Assembly (NCBI GenBank): GCA_028292405.1
Contig: JAQGMJ010000087.1
Span: 186,001-250,000 of the forward strand
From: Betaproteobacteria bacterium
GTDB taxonomy: Bacteria; Pseudomonadota; Gammaproteobacteria; Burkholderiales; JAEUOS01
Direction of reading: 5' to 3'
Length of the DNA: 64,000 bases
Part shown: one piece after another, positions 1 to 9,703 of the stretch
Layout: every line of letters begins with the position of its first letter
Numbering within the stretch: the first letter of the stretch is position 1
Made by a program: the position numbers and the translations under genes
Notes under the pieces: model-generated
What the model was told of the DNA's origin: nothing
The model's input: only the letters and a program-made list of their open reading frames with translations
Database searches by the model: none

Positions 1-188
1 GGCTGCCGGGTTGGCTGCTCAAGTAGGCCGAGGTCATGGGAAGGCTGGGATCTTGTTGAAGGCGAAAAATGCCAAAGCATGGGACCGCGGCCCAGACAAA
101 AAAGTTGCCGGCCCCCGCTTCCCCCGAAACACCAAGTTTAAACCATTCGTCATACGCCGGGCCAACGCTGCGGCCCAGGCGGGCAGGC

Positions 189-3100
189 TCAAAGCAGTAC
201 GCGCTCGATGCCGCCGGCGTTGGCTTTACGCACGTACTGGGTCATCCAATCCGCTCCCAAAACGTGTTTGGCGATCTCCACCACGATGTAATCGGCTTCC
301 AGCGGCATGTCGTGGCGAAAACGCGACAAACCCTGCAGGCAGGAGGGGCAGGAGGTCAAAATTTTCACATCATTTTGCAACTGGCCACCCACACCTTCTT
401 CACGCGCGATGATTTTTCCCACTCCCTTGAGCAACTCCTCTTCCTTGCGGAAGCGCACCTGGGTGGAAACATCCGGCCTGGTGACCGCCAGGGTGCCGGA
501 CTCGCCGCAGCAGCGCTCGTTCAAATCCACCTTCTGGCCCATCAGCTTGTTGACGACGTCGGTGGGCTTGTAGGTCTTCATCGGCGTGTGGCAGGGGTCG
601 TGGTACATGTAGCGCTGGCCGCTGACGCCGTCGAGCGCGATGCCCTTTTCCATCAGGTATTCGTGGATGTCGAGCAGGCGGCAACCGGGGAAGATTTTCT
701 CGAACTCGTATTTCTGCAACTGGTCCATGCAGGTGCCGCAGGAGACGATGACGGTTTTGATGTCGAGATAGTTGAGGGTGTTGGCGACGCGGTGGAACAG
801 CACGCGGTTGTTGACCGTGATTTCCTGGCCCTTGTCGGCTTCGCCGGCGGCGTTTTGCGGGTAGCCGCAGCACAGGTAGCCGGGCGGCAGCACGGTTTGC
901 GCGCCGACGTGGTAGAGCATCGCCTGGGTGGCAAGACCCACTTGCGAGAACAGGCGCTCCGAGCCGCAGCCGGGGAAGTAGAACACCGCTTCCTGGTCGT
1001 CCTGGTTGATAGTGGGATTGCGAATGATCGGCACGACCTTGTCGTCTTCCACCCCGAGCAATGCGCGGGCGGTTTTTTTCGGCAGGCCGCCGGGCATCGG
1101 CTTGTTGATGAAGTGGATCACCTGTTCGCGCACCGGCGCCTTGCCCACCGTGGCTGGCGGACGGCGCGTCTGGATGCGCGCGACGCGGGTGCCGCGGGCG
1201 AACTGGAAGGCGGCGCGCTGCACCTTGCCGCCCCAGTTGATCAGCCCCAGGCGGATCGCCTTGATGGTGGCCGGATTGGTGGCGTTGAGAAAGGCCATCG
1301 CCGCGCTGGTGCCGGGGTTGAACTTCTTTTGCCCCAGCTTGCGCAGCAGGTTGCGCATGTTCATCGAGACGTCGCCGAAGTCGATGTCCACCGGGCAGGG
1401 GGTGAGGCACTTGTGGCAGACGGTGCAGTGGTCGGCGACGTCGCCGAACTCGTCGAAGTGGCGCACCGAAATGCCGCGGCGGGTTTGCTCCTCGTAGAGG
1501 AAGGCTTCGATCAGCAGCGACGTCGCCAGGATCTTGTTGCGCGGGCTGTAGAGCAGGTTGGCGCGCGGCACGTGGGTGGCACATACCGGCTTGCACTTGC
1601 CGCAGCGCAGGCAGTCCTTGATCGAATCGGCGATGGAGCCGATTTCGCTTTGTTCCAGGATCAGCGATTCGGTGCCGAGCAAGGCAAACGACGGCGTGTA
1701 GGCGCGCGTCATGTCGCCGCCGGGCAGGAGCTTGCCCTTGTTGAAGCGGCCGTGCGGGTCGACCTTTTGCTTGTAGTCGCGGAAGGTGGCGATCTCGTCG
1801 TCGTGCAAATACTCCAGCTTGGTGATGCCGATGCCGTGCTCGCCGGAGATCACGCCGCCGAGATCGCGCGCCAGTTGCATGATGCGCGCCACCGCTGCAT
1901 TGGCCTGCTGCAGCATTTCGTAGTTGTCGGAATTGACCGGGATGTTGGTGTGCACGTTGCCGTCGCCGGCGTGCATGTGCAGGGCGATCCAGGTGCGGCC
2001 GGAGAGCACGTCCTTGTGGACTTTTTCGATGCCCTTGAACAATTCGGCGTAGGCGGCGCCGCTGAATATCTCGTGCAGCGGGTCGCGCAGCTCGATCTTC
2101 CAGGAAATGCGCATGGTGCGGTTTTGCACCATCTCGAAAATGCTCGACTCCTGCGGCATGGTCAGCGGATCGCCCTTGACGCCGAGGGAACACAGGGCCA
2201 TGGCGCGGTCGACCACGCGGGCATCGAGATTGTCGAGCACGGCCTGCCAGCGCACCTTGACGGTGGCGAGCAGGGCTTGCGCTTCGCGCACACGCTCGTC
2301 GAGCAGCTCGTCGCGCGACAGCGAGTCGTCGTCGGGATTGACCGGCAGCACCGGCTGCGCCAGGTAGACGGCGAGCGCGTCGATCAGCTTCAACTTGTTG
2401 CTGATCGACAGTTCGATGTTGATGCGCTCGACGCCGTCCGAGTAATCGCCCAGGCGCGGCAGCGGGATCACCACGTCTTCGTTGATCTTGAAGGCGTTGG
2501 TGTGCTTGGAAATGGCGGCGGTGCGGGCGCGGTCGAGCCAGAACTTCTTGCGCGTTTCGCTGCTTACCGCAATAAAGCCTTCAGCGCCGCGCGCGTTGCA
2601 GATGCGCACCACTTCGCTGGTGGCGCGGGCGACGGCGTTTTCGTCGTCGCCGGTGATGTCGCCGAACAGGGCCATTTTCGGCAACTGGCCGCGGCGCGAT
2701 TTGGTGGCGTAGCCGACGGCGCGCAGGTAGCGCTCGTCCAGGTGTTCCAGGCCGGCCAGTACGGCGCCGCCCTTTCGGGTTTCGCCGTCGAGGTAGTCCT
2801 TGACCTCGACGATGGCCGGCACCGAGTCGCGCACCTGGCCGAAGAACTCCAGGCAGACGGTGCGGGTGAACTTCGGCATCCTGTGCAAAATGAAGCGCGC
2901 GGAAGTGATGATGCCGTCGCAGCCTTCCTTCTGGATACCGGGCAGGCCAGCCAAGAATTTGTCGGTAACGTCCTTGCCCAGGCCCTCTTTACGGAATTTG
3001 GCTCCCGGGATTTTCAGCACCTCGGACGCGCCTTCGGGCGTGCGGCCGTCCTTGGCGAAACGCTGCACTTCGAAGCGCGCGTGGTCGACGTCGTGGATCT

Positions 3101-4142
3101 TGCCGAGATTATGGTCGAGACGGGTGACTTCGATCAGGTAGCCGTCGGCATTGACCATGCGCCAGGAGGCGAGGTTGTCGATGGCGGTGCCCCAGAGCAC
3201 GGCCTTCTTGCCGCCGGCGTTCATCGCGACGTTGCCGCCGATGCAGGAGGCGTCGGCCGAAGTGGGGTCGACCGCGAACACCAGGCCCTGGGCTTCGGCG
3301 GCTTCCATCACCCGGCGCGTGACCACGCCGGCGCCGCAGTCGATCACCGCGTAGTCGCGCGCGACGCCGGGAAGGCGCACCTGCTCGACCTTGCCCAATT
3401 GATCGAGCTTTTCGGTGTTCATCACGGCCGACCACTTGGTCAGGGGCACGGCGCCGCCGGTGTAACCGGTGCCGCCGCCGCGCGGGATGATGGTCAGGCC
3501 CAGTTCGAACAGCTCGCGCGCCAGTTCGGCGCATTCGGCTTCGCTGTCCGGATACAAAATCACGAAGGGGTATTCGACGCGCCAGTCGGTGGCGTCGGTC
3601 ACATGCGAGACGCGCGACATGCCGTCGAAGGCGATGTTGTCCTTGCGCGTGATTTTGGACAGGCGCTTGATGCAGGCGCGGCGCAGGCGGTCCATTTCGC
3701 CGAAGTCGGCTTCAAAATCGGTGACGGCTTTTTGCGCGGCGGTGATGAGTTTGCGCACCTTGTCGCCGACTTCGGGGCCGCGGCCTTCGGCGGCATAGCC
3801 GGCGCGGCGCTTTTCCATGTCGTTCAGGCGATGGTGCAGGGCGTCGATCAGCGCGGCGCGGCGTTTCGGGTTGTCCAGCAGATCGTCCTGCAGGTAGGGA
3901 TTGCGCTGCACCACCCAGATGTCGCCCAGCACCTCGTAGAGCATGCGCGCGGAGCGGCCGGTGCGGCGCTCGCCGCGCAAGTCTTCGAGCAATTGCCACA
4001 TCTCCGCGCCCAACAGGCGGATGACGATCTCGCGGTCGGAGAAGGAGGTGTAGTTATAGGGAATCTCGCGCAGGCGTACCGGGGGGTCGGGGAGCGCAGC
4101 CTCGGGCATGGCATCGGCGGGGGGTTGCGACAAGTCAGTCAT
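189..4142 (-). CDS. Giant FAD-linked oxidase / iron-sulfur / CCG-domain oxidoreductase (DUF3683 type)
   Basis: The 1317-residue protein resembles a GlcD/D-lactate-dehydrogenase flavoprotein fused to its iron-sulfur and cysteine-rich partner. In order it has an N-terminal region of the DUF3683 type (about 1-200), an FAD-binding module with the glycine-rich loop PRGGGTGYTGG near 217, an FAD-oxidase C-terminal region (about 450-790), two 4Fe-4S motifs (CLRCGKCKPVC near 843 and CTVCHKCLTPCP near 904), and two CCG half-domains (PGCGSERLF near 1050, LCCGYPQ near 1090, then HDPCH and RCCGESG). These are the parts of a membrane-associated 2-hydroxyacid dehydrogenase passing electrons to quinone, but the substrate cannot be read. 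The family is typical of betaproteobacteria. The start is the first ATG of the frame. An FNR-like box lies about 40 bp upstream. Confidence 0.9.
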   Translation of the reverse strand: MTDLSQPPADAMPEAALPDPPVRLREIPYNYTSFSDREIVIRLLGAEMWQLLEDLRGERRTGRSARMLYEVLGDIWVVQRNPYLQDDLLDNPKRRAALIDALHHRLNDMEKRRAGYAAEGRGPEVGDKVRKLITAAQKAVTDFEADFGEMDRLRRACIKRLSKITRKDNIAFDGMSRVSHVTDATDWRVEYPFVILYPDSEAECAELARELFELGLTIIPRGGGTGYTGGAVPLTKWSAVMNTEKLDQLGKVEQVRLPGVARDYAVIDCGAGVVTRRVMEAAEAQGLVFAVDPTSADASCIGGNVAMNAGGKKAVLWGTAIDNLASWRMVNADGYLIEVTRLDHNLGKIHDVDHARFEVQRFAKDGRTPEGASEVLKIPGAKFRKEGLGKDVTDKFLAGLPGIQKEGCDGIITSARFILHRMPKFTRTVCLEFFGQVRDSVPAIVEVKDYLDGETRKGGAVLAGLEHLDERYLRAVGYATKSRRGQLPKMALFGDITGDDENAVARATSEVVRICNARGAEGFIAVSSETRKKFWLDRARTAAISKHTNAFKINEDVVIPLPRLGDYSDGVERINIELSISNKLKLIDALAVYLAQPVLPVNPDDDSLSRDELLDERVREAQALLATVKVRWQAVLDNLDARVVDRAMALCSLGVKGDPLTMPQESSIFEMVQNRTMRISWKIELRDPLHEIFSGAAYAELFKGIEKVHKDVLSGRTWIALHMHAGDGNVHTNIPVNSDNYEMLQQANAAVARIMQLARDLGGVISGEHGIGITKLEYLHDDEIATFRDYKQKVDPHGRFNKGKLLPGGDMTRAYTPSFALLGTESLILEQSEIGSIADSIKDCLRCGKCKPVCATHVPRANLLYSPRNKILATSLLIEAFLYEEQTRRGISVRHFDEFGDVADHCTVCHKCLTPCPVDIDFGDVSMNMRNLLRKLGQKKFNPGTSAAMAFLNATNPATIKAIRLGLINWGGKVQRAAFQFARGTRVARIQTRRPPATVGKAPVREQVIHFINKPMPGGLPKKTARALLGVEDDKVVPIIRNPTINQDDQEAVFYFPGCGSERLFSQVGLATQAMLYHVGAQTVLPPGYLCCGYPQNAAGEADKGQEITVNNRVLFHRVANTLNYLDIKTVIVSCGTCMDQLQKYEFEKIFPGCRLLDIHEYLMEKGIALDGVSGQRYMYHDPCHTPMKTYKPTDVVNKLMGQKVDLNERCCGESGTLAVTRPDVSTQVRFRKEEELLKGVGKIIAREEGVGGQLQNDVKILTSCPSCLQGLSRFRHDMPLEADYIVVEIAKHVLGADWMTQYVRKANAGGIERVLL

Positions 4143-4182
4143 TTTTAGAGCCGGCGCGAGCCGCGCTAGTAGGCGCGGTCAT

Positions 4183-4198
4183 CTTGATACAGGTCAAG
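4183..4198 (-). promoter_or_regulatory. FNR/ANR-like box upstream of the FAD/FeS oxidoreductase
   Basis: The 16-base CTTGATACAGGTCAAG contains TTGAT-N4-GTCAA, the form preferred by ANR/FNR-family oxygen regulators. It is centred about 48 bp upstream of the ATG at 4142, a sensible place for control of a respiratory flavoprotein. No FNR gene is visible in the window, so the assignment rests on the motif alone. Confidence 0.5.
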
Positions 4199-4325
4199 AA
4201 TTTTACCGCAGTGCAATAAGCAATAGGGCCAGCAACCCTAGGGGCGGTGCGGCTATGCGCGTTTTACGCCTCCGCAAGATCAGACTCGCGCGCGGCGCCG
4301 TCGTTCCATCGCCCGCTCCGTCGTT

Positions 4326-5765
4326 TTAGGGTTTGACGTACCCCAGCGCGTTCCACCAGAGGTAGTCCAGCGGCAGCAGCACGGTGAGCGTGATGGCGGC
4401 CAGCAGCAGGCACAGGCGGGTGCCGTCGCGGATGCTGACAGCGCCCAGGGCCATGCCGATCATGATGGGCGGGCATTCGTAGGGCAGCAAGACGGTGGAA
4501 AAGATCGGCACTTCGAGCATCAGCACCGAGTAGAGCGCCAAGCCGCTGGCCTGGGAGAATTCGCGTGCCAGCGGCGTCATCACCGCCGGCAGGCCCGGCA
4601 GGGTGGTGATCAGGCCGATGCCGGCGCCGATGGCGGCGAGGATGGTGAGATTGCCGCCGGGGTGGCCGGGCTGCATGTCGACCAGTTGCAGCAGTTGGTG
4701 GCCGGCCCAGGCGCCGAGGCCGGTTTGCGCGATCATCGCGGCTAAGCCAAGAAAGCCGGCGACGTAGATCAGCGGGATGATCTGCACCTGGTCGTTGAGC
4801 GCTTTGGGCGTGACCAGGCGCGCTTGCGGCAGCATGCAGATCAGGCCGGCGCCCAGGCTGATCCACGCCGGGGAAATGCCGTGCCAGGCGTCGGTGGCGT
4901 AGAGGGCGAGCGAGATCAGTAGGACGGCGATCAGGAGTTTTTCCGGCGCCTTGAGTCTGGCGTCGTCACCGGCGCCCTGGGTGCGCGGGGCGACGGTGTC
5001 CGGAAACAGTTTGCAGATCGCCCAGATCAGGACGATGGCTTTCAGGATGCCGAGCACCGGGAAGTGCAGCAGCAGGTAGGGGCCGTACTGCAGCTTGATG
5101 TTGTAGATCGAGTCGACCGCGCCCAGCAGAACGGTGTTGGGCACGTTGGCCGGCAAGATCGCGGTGGAAGGCATGTAGCTGCCGAAAGACACCGCCAGCA
5201 CCAGGCCGGTGCGCCCGGTGCGGCCGGACTCGAAGCCCAGGCGGTCGGCCAGGGCCAATACGATGGGCACCAGCAGCATCACGCGCCCCAGCGTGGAGGG
5301 CATGACGAAGGCCAGGCCGACTGACATCACCACGATCAGCGCGATATAGCGGTTGTAGGAACGCGCGGCATCGCGCGACAGCAGGTGGCTCAGGCGCTCT
5401 CCCAGGGTGGTGGCGCGGATCGCGATGCCGATCACCGTGCCGCCGAACACCAGCCACCAGGTGGGGGTGGAAAAGCCGGAAAAGATGGTGGCCGGCGGCA
5501 CCACCTGGAACAGGACCGCCAGCAAAAAGAACAGCAGCGTGGTGAGCGGCTCGGGAAACAGGTTCAGCGCCCAGGAACTGATGGTGAAGACGATCAGCAG
5601 CGCGGCGCGGCACTGTTGCACGGTGAAGCCGCCCGGCAGGGGCACGAAGTCGGCCAGCAGCAGTGCGGCGATCAGGGCGACTATCAGGCCGGGGCCCAGG
5701 CCGGCGCGCAGGCGCCCCAGCGGGGCAGGCCGGGAAACGGGACTTGTTTGTTGTGCGGGCTGCAT
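4326..5765 (-). CDS. SLC13/DASS-family anion permease
   Basis: A polytopic inner-membrane protein of 479 residues with about a dozen hydrophobic segments. The conserved regions PSTLGRVMLLVPIV and SFGSYMPSTAILPANVPNT fit the substrate and sodium-binding repeats of divalent-anion:sodium symporters (SLC13/CitT/DASS). Probable substrates are di- or tricarboxylates or sulfate; the sequence does not decide which. The ATG at 5765 is chosen over an in-frame TTG at 5804 because it is the first ATG. It lies in the same direction as the FAD/FeS oxidoreductase, 183 bp away, and could feed it a 2-hydroxy acid (inference). An AraC regulator is divergent. Confidence 0.82.
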   Translation of the reverse strand: MQPAQQTSPVSRPAPLGRLRAGLGPGLIVALIAALLLADFVPLPGGFTVQQCRAALLIVFTISSWALNLFPEPLTTLLFFLLAVLFQVVPPATIFSGFSTPTWWLVFGGTVIGIAIRATTLGERLSHLLSRDAARSYNRYIALIVVMSVGLAFVMPSTLGRVMLLVPIVLALADRLGFESGRTGRTGLVLAVSFGSYMPSTAILPANVPNTVLLGAVDSIYNIKLQYGPYLLLHFPVLGILKAIVLIWAICKLFPDTVAPRTQGAGDDARLKAPEKLLIAVLLISLALYATDAWHGISPAWISLGAGLICMLPQARLVTPKALNDQVQIIPLIYVAGFLGLAAMIAQTGLGAWAGHQLLQLVDMQPGHPGGNLTILAAIGAGIGLITTLPGLPAVMTPLAREFSQASGLALYSVLMLEVPIFSTVLLPYECPPIMIGMALGAVSIRDGTRLCLLLAAITLTVLLPLDYLWWNALGYVKP

Positions 5766-5877
5766 GTGACGATCGGGCGCGGCGATTGAGGCGGCGTGGA
5801 GCAAGAGGCCGGGGTTTGCATCCTAGGCGGGTTTAGAATGGCAGAAATCGACTTTCCAGACAGTTTCTTACGAATCC

Positions 5878-6672
5878 ATGCCAAAGCGCCCCGCCTACGA
5901 TCCCCAGCCCCGACGCGTGCCGGACCTGCGCGAGCCGGTGACGGTGCATTTGCGCCATCCGCCGGAGAACGCCATCGTGCGCGCGCATCACCATGCCTGG
6001 GGGCAACTGGTGTGCCCGCGCCAGGGTTCGGTGCGCGTCAGCGCGGCGGGGATGACGTGGATCGTGCCGGGCTTTCGCGCGGTGTGGATCCCGCCGGGCA
6101 TCGAGCATGAGATCGCGGTGTTCGGCCAGGTGGAGCTGCATGCGCTGTATGTGGACGCCGCCGCCGCGCCGCTGCCGGCGGGCAATTGCGCGGTGATCGA
6201 GGTCTCGACGCTGATGCGCGACCTGATTGAAACGCTCGCCGCCGGCACCGTGCCCAAAGGTAAACGCCGCAGCCTGATGATGGACCTGCTGCTGGAAGAA
6301 ATCGGCGCCGCCAACGCCTTGCCGCTGGGCCTGCCGCTGCCGGCGGACCGCCGCTTGAAGGCGCTGTGCGACGCGGTGATGGAAGACCCGGGCGACACGC
6401 GTACCCTGGCGCAATGGGCGCCGCTGGTGGGCGCCAGCGAGCGCACCCTGGCGCGCCTGTTCTTCACCGAAATGCAGACCAGCTTCGCGGCCTGGCGGCG
6501 CCAGGTGCGCCTGGCGCGGGCCATCGGCCTGATCGGCCAGGGCAGCGACCTGGCGAATGTGGCGGTGGAGGCGGGTTATGCGAACGCGGGCGCGTTTTCG
6601 GCGATGTTCAAGCACGCACTGGGGGTGGCGCCTTCGAAATTTCTGGCGCGGCGGCAGGACGGTGCGCGGTAG
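5878..6672 (+). CDS. AraC-family transcriptional regulator with N-terminal cupin
   Basis: A 264-residue regulator with an N-terminal cupin-like sensor region (HHAWGQLVCPRQG near residue 40, then WIVPGFRAVWIPPGIEHEI) and a C-terminal double helix-turn-helix (about 165-260, with LAQWAPLVGASERTLARLF and AGYANAGAFSAMFKHALG). It is divergent from the SLC13-like permease with about 110 bp between start codons, so the permease is the most likely target. It ends 6 bp before the stop of the convergent TPR gene. Confidence 0.88.
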   Translation: MPKRPAYDPQPRRVPDLREPVTVHLRHPPENAIVRAHHHAWGQLVCPRQGSVRVSAAGMTWIVPGFRAVWIPPGIEHEIAVFGQVELHALYVDAAAAPLPAGNCAVIEVSTLMRDLIETLAAGTVPKGKRRSLMMDLLLEEIGAANALPLGLPLPADRRLKALCDAVMEDPGDTRTLAQWAPLVGASERTLARLFFTEMQTSFAAWRRQVRLARAIGLIGQGSDLANVAVEAGYANAGAFSAMFKHALGVAPSKFLARRQDGAR

Positions 6673-6678
6673 GCGCGT

Positions 6679-8766
6679 TTACTTCGCGGCGAGGGCGAGG
6701 GCGGTGGCGACTTCGCTGATCACGTCCTGCCACTGCCCGGTTTTTGTCTGGCGAAATAAGCGCACCACTTCCGGATACCAAGGCGTGTTGTCCCCGTCGA
6801 TGCCCCAGCGCCAGTCGGTATCGTAGGCCGGCAGCAGGACCCAGCAGGGTTTGCCGAGCGCGCCGGCGAGATGGGCGACGGCGGTGTCTACGCAGATCAT
6901 TAGGTCGAGTTGCGCGATGACGGCGGCGCTGTCGGCGAAGTCGTGCAGTTCGCGGCGCAGGGCCAGCAGCGGCTGCGACGATGGCGCTTGCGCGTCCTGT
7001 TCTTCGCCCGGCTCCTTGAGCAGGCTGATGAAATTCACGCCTTGTACAGACCACAGCGGCGCCAGCGTACCTAGGCCGGGCAGCGAGCGCTGCGCGTCGT
7101 TGGCATGCTCGGCCGCGCCCCGCCACACCAGCCCGACCTTGAAGCCCGGCAAGCGCAGGCGCTCGCGCCATTTCTCGATGCGCTGCGGCGGTGCGGACAG
7201 ATAAGGCAGCGCCGCCGGCGGAAAATCCGCGCCCAGTCCGCAATACAGCGGGAGGCTGAGCGAGGCGCACCAGTAGTCGTGCGCCGGCAGCGCGGCGATG
7301 TCGCCGCGCACCTCGTCCACGCCGTGCAGGGTTTGCAGCAGCGCGTGCAGCGGCGGAGCGCACACCACCGTCAATCGCGCCAGGCCGCGCGCCTTCAGCA
7401 GCGGCGCATAGCGGGCGAACTGCAGCGTGTCGCCGTAGCCCTGCTCGCACAGCAGCACCAGCGACTTGCCCGCCAGGTCCTCGCCGCGCCATTGCGCATG
7501 GGGCGGTTGCGCCAGGCCGGCGACATGGTCCGCGCGCATCTGCAGGCGTGCCTCGTAATAGGGCCAGCCTTCGGCATGGCGCCCGAGGCGCAGCAGCAGG
7601 AGACCGAGGTTCATTCGCACTTCGGGATTGTCCGGGACCAGTGCCAAGGCCTGACGATAGGCAGTCTCCGCTTCGTCAAGGCGCCCGGTTTTTTGCAGCA
7701 GCGCGCCGAGATTGCCGTGGGCTTGTGCGTAGCCCGGGTCGATCTGCAGCGCGTGGCGATAGGCGGCTTCGGCTTCCTCCGGGCGCTGCGCCTGCTGCAA
7801 CAGGTTGCCAAGGTTGTTGTGGGCATCGACATGCGTCGGCCGCATGTCGATGGCGCGCAGGTAGGCGGCTTCAGCGGCCGGCGTGTCGCCGCTTTGCCGC
7901 AGCAGGTTGCCGAGGTTGATGTGGGCATCGGCGAACTGCGGCCGCAACTCGATCGCGCGCATGTACTCTTTCCGTGCCTCGGGCAGGCGGCCGGCGCCGT
8001 GCAGCAGGTCGCCGAGGTTGTAGTGCAGACCGGCGTCGTCGGGCTGCGCGCGCAGGGCGTAGCGATAGGCGGCTTCGGCCTGCGCTGCCTGGCCGGCGCG
8101 CTTGAACAGGTTGCCGAGGTTGTTGTGGGCGCCCGCATAGTCCGGCGCAAGCTCGACGGCGCGGCGCCAGGCGGCCTCGGCTTCAGCCAGGCGTTGCGTC
8201 TGCTGCAACAGCAGGCCAAAGTTGTTCCAGGCCTCGGCGTCGCGCGCATCCAGCGCGATGGCGCGGCGGTAGGCCGCTTCCGCCGCCGCCGGTTGTTGCG
8301 CTTCGTGCAGCAGCAGGCCGAGGTTGCAATGCGCACGCGCGGCATTCGGCCGCACGGCCAGCAGCCGGCGCCAGGCGGCCTCGGCCTCGGCCAGGCGCCG
8401 GCCGGCGTGCAGCAGGCTGGCGAGGTTGAACAGCGCCTCGACGTAATCCGGCTTCAAGGCCAGCGCGCGGGTATAGGCCGCTTCCGCCTCCGTCGGGCGC
8501 CGCGCCTCGCGCAACATCACGCCGAGATTGAAATGGGCTTGCGGGTCGTTCGGCTCGAGTGACGCGGCGCGCTGCATCGCCGCCAGCGCGTCGGCGCGCA
8601 GGCCTTGCGCCTGCGATGCCGCGCCCCGCGCTTTCCACGCCAGCGCGCTGTGCGGAAACACGCGCGTCAATTCGGCGGCGATGGCCGCCGCCCGCGCATG
8701 CTCGCCGGCGGCGAGGCTGGCAGCCAGCGCCTGAAGTTGCTGCGGATCGGGATGGGCGTGCGGCAA
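6679..8766 (-). CDS. TPR-repeat protein with C-terminal glycosyltransferase-like domain
   Basis: A 695-residue protein. Residues 1 to about 400 hold roughly eleven 34-residue TPR units, seen as repeated NLGxLLxxxGRxxEAEAAYRxAL. The C-terminal 260 residues resemble the GT-B-like domain found in TPR/heptosyltransferase-type proteins (LLCEQGYGDTLQFARY near 455, CVDTAVAHLAGALGKP near 630). The role may be protein or surface glycosylation, or scaffolding, but no acceptor can be named. The first codon appears to be TTG and no clear ribosome-binding site is seen, so the exact start is uncertain. A related gene with this module doubled lies at 41.3-44.3 kb. A GntR-type operator lies about 90 bp upstream. 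Confidence 0.8.
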   Translation of the reverse strand: MPHAHPDPQQLQALAASLAAGEHARAAAIAAELTRVFPHSALAWKARGAASQAQGLRADALAAMQRAASLEPNDPQAHFNLGVMLREARRPTEAEAAYTRALALKPDYVEALFNLASLLHAGRRLAEAEAAWRRLLAVRPNAARAHCNLGLLLHEAQQPAAAEAAYRRAIALDARDAEAWNNFGLLLQQTQRLAEAEAAWRRAVELAPDYAGAHNNLGNLFKRAGQAAQAEAAYRYALRAQPDDAGLHYNLGDLLHGAGRLPEARKEYMRAIELRPQFADAHINLGNLLRQSGDTPAAEAAYLRAIDMRPTHVDAHNNLGNLLQQAQRPEEAEAAYRHALQIDPGYAQAHGNLGALLQKTGRLDEAETAYRQALALVPDNPEVRMNLGLLLLRLGRHAEGWPYYEARLQMRADHVAGLAQPPHAQWRGEDLAGKSLVLLCEQGYGDTLQFARYAPLLKARGLARLTVVCAPPLHALLQTLHGVDEVRGDIAALPAHDYWCASLSLPLYCGLGADFPPAALPYLSAPPQRIEKWRERLRLPGFKVGLVWRGAAEHANDAQRSLPGLGTLAPLWSVQGVNFISLLKEPGEEQDAQAPSSQPLLALRRELHDFADSAAVIAQLDLMICVDTAVAHLAGALGKPCWVLLPAYDTDWRWGIDGDNTPWYPEVVRLFRQTKTGQWQDVISEVATALALAAK

Positions 8767-8856
8767 TTGGGCGGCGGACTGTCAGCGAAGGGCAATGGCG
8801 GCGAACCGCGATACTAAGGCCGGGCGGCGGACCAGCGCGACGGCCGCCTGGTCTAT

Positions 8857-8868
8857 TTGTTTGGACAA
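8857..8868. promoter_or_regulatory. Putative GntR operator, copy 1
   Basis: TTGTTTGGACAA fits the TTGT-N4-ACAA pattern and differs at one position from the site at 9704-9715 read on the minus strand. It lies between the stop of the GntR gene and the start of the TPR gene, so the regulator could also act on the TPR gene. Confidence 0.42.
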
Positions 8869-8876
8869 TATCGCCA

Positions 8877-9680
8877 TCAGGGTGCGGCGCCGCCGCGGCG
8901 CTTTTTCACCGCCGCCGTCTCGCCCTTCACCGGCTTGCGCTTCAGGTGGAAGCTATAGGTGTAACGCTGCGCCGCGTGCAGGCCGACCGCCACCTCGTAG
9001 ACACGCCCGGCGCTGTCGGCGTAGCGCCGCACCAGCGTGAGCGCGGGCGAGCCTTTTTTCACCTTCAGCAGGCCGGCGACATCGTCGGGAATCTCGGTGG
9101 CGGCAATGTCGATCTGGGTGTCGTCCGGGTGCACGCCGAACATTTCGCCGATCTGCTCGGCCACCGGGATGTGCAGGTGGCGCTTGTGCTTCATCACCCC
9201 GGCGAATTCCGGCAGGAGGTAGATGGTGGTGTGGCAAAACGGCGTGGTCGCGCCCTTCATGAAGCGCAGCGCCTGGATGCGGAACCAGGTGGCGCCGGGC
9301 GCGCATTGCAGCAGCGCTGCCTGCTCGTGGTCGACGCCGATGAAGCCTGCCGTCAGCGTGTGGCGGATGGTGACATCGGTGTAGTTGAGCAACTGCGCCA
9401 CCGAGCCCACGCTCTGGGTGAAGTGGCTGGCGGTCTGGGTGGCGATCACTACTGAGCCGGCGCGCGGGCGGCGCGCGATCAGCCCCTCCTCTGTCAGCAC
9501 CTTGAGCGCCTCGCGGATGGTGTAGCGGGTGCACTTGAAGCGCGCGCACAGCTCTGCCTCGGTCGGCAGCTTGTCGCCGACGGCGAACTCGCCGTCGGTG
9601 ATCTGGTTGCGCAGGGTATCGGCGAACTCCCAGTAACGCTGCGGGACGGGAGCGCCGGCTTTCGCGGCGGAAGATTTCAT
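8877..9680 (-). CDS. GntR-family (HutC subfamily) transcriptional regulator
   Basis: A 267-residue DNA-binding repressor type. The N-terminal winged helix (about 15-80) carries LRNQITDGEFAVGDKLPTEA and CARFKCTRYTIREALKVL. The C-terminal UTRA effector domain (about 95-245) includes WFRIQALRFMKG and ALTLVRRYADSAGRVYEVA. It is divergent from a Bug / decarboxylase / bicupin operon, and near-identical TTGT-N4-ACAA motifs lie on both sides of the gene, which suggests autoregulation and control of the operon. The ATG at 9680 is preferred to a TTG two codons upstream. Confidence 0.88.
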   Translation of the reverse strand: MKSSAAKAGAPVPQRYWEFADTLRNQITDGEFAVGDKLPTEAELCARFKCTRYTIREALKVLTEEGLIARRPRAGSVVIATQTASHFTQSVGSVAQLLNYTDVTIRHTLTAGFIGVDHEQAALLQCAPGATWFRIQALRFMKGATTPFCHTTIYLLPEFAGVMKHKRHLHIPVAEQIGEMFGVHPDDTQIDIAATEIPDDVAGLLKVKKGSPALTLVRRYADSAGRVYEVAVGLHAAQRYTYSFHLKRKPVKGETAAVKKRRGGAAP

Positions 9681-9703
9681 AGCCAAATTCTATTGGAGAT
9701 TAA

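Noticed and set aside
1..188. Possible gene end at the left edge
   Set aside because: Short frames on either strand show no recognisable protein features, and nothing supports a gene in the first 188 bases.
69..4148. A 1359-codon plus-strand open frame covering the whole FAD/FeS oxidoreductase gene
   Set aside because: It is the antisense shadow of a high-GC gene. Its translation is low-complexity (His/Ala/Gly/Asp-rich) with no family motifs, while the minus strand shows clear domains.
7105..8562. A 485-codon plus-strand frame opposite the TPR gene
   Set aside because: It mirrors the TPR periodicity of the real minus-strand gene and has no signature of its own.
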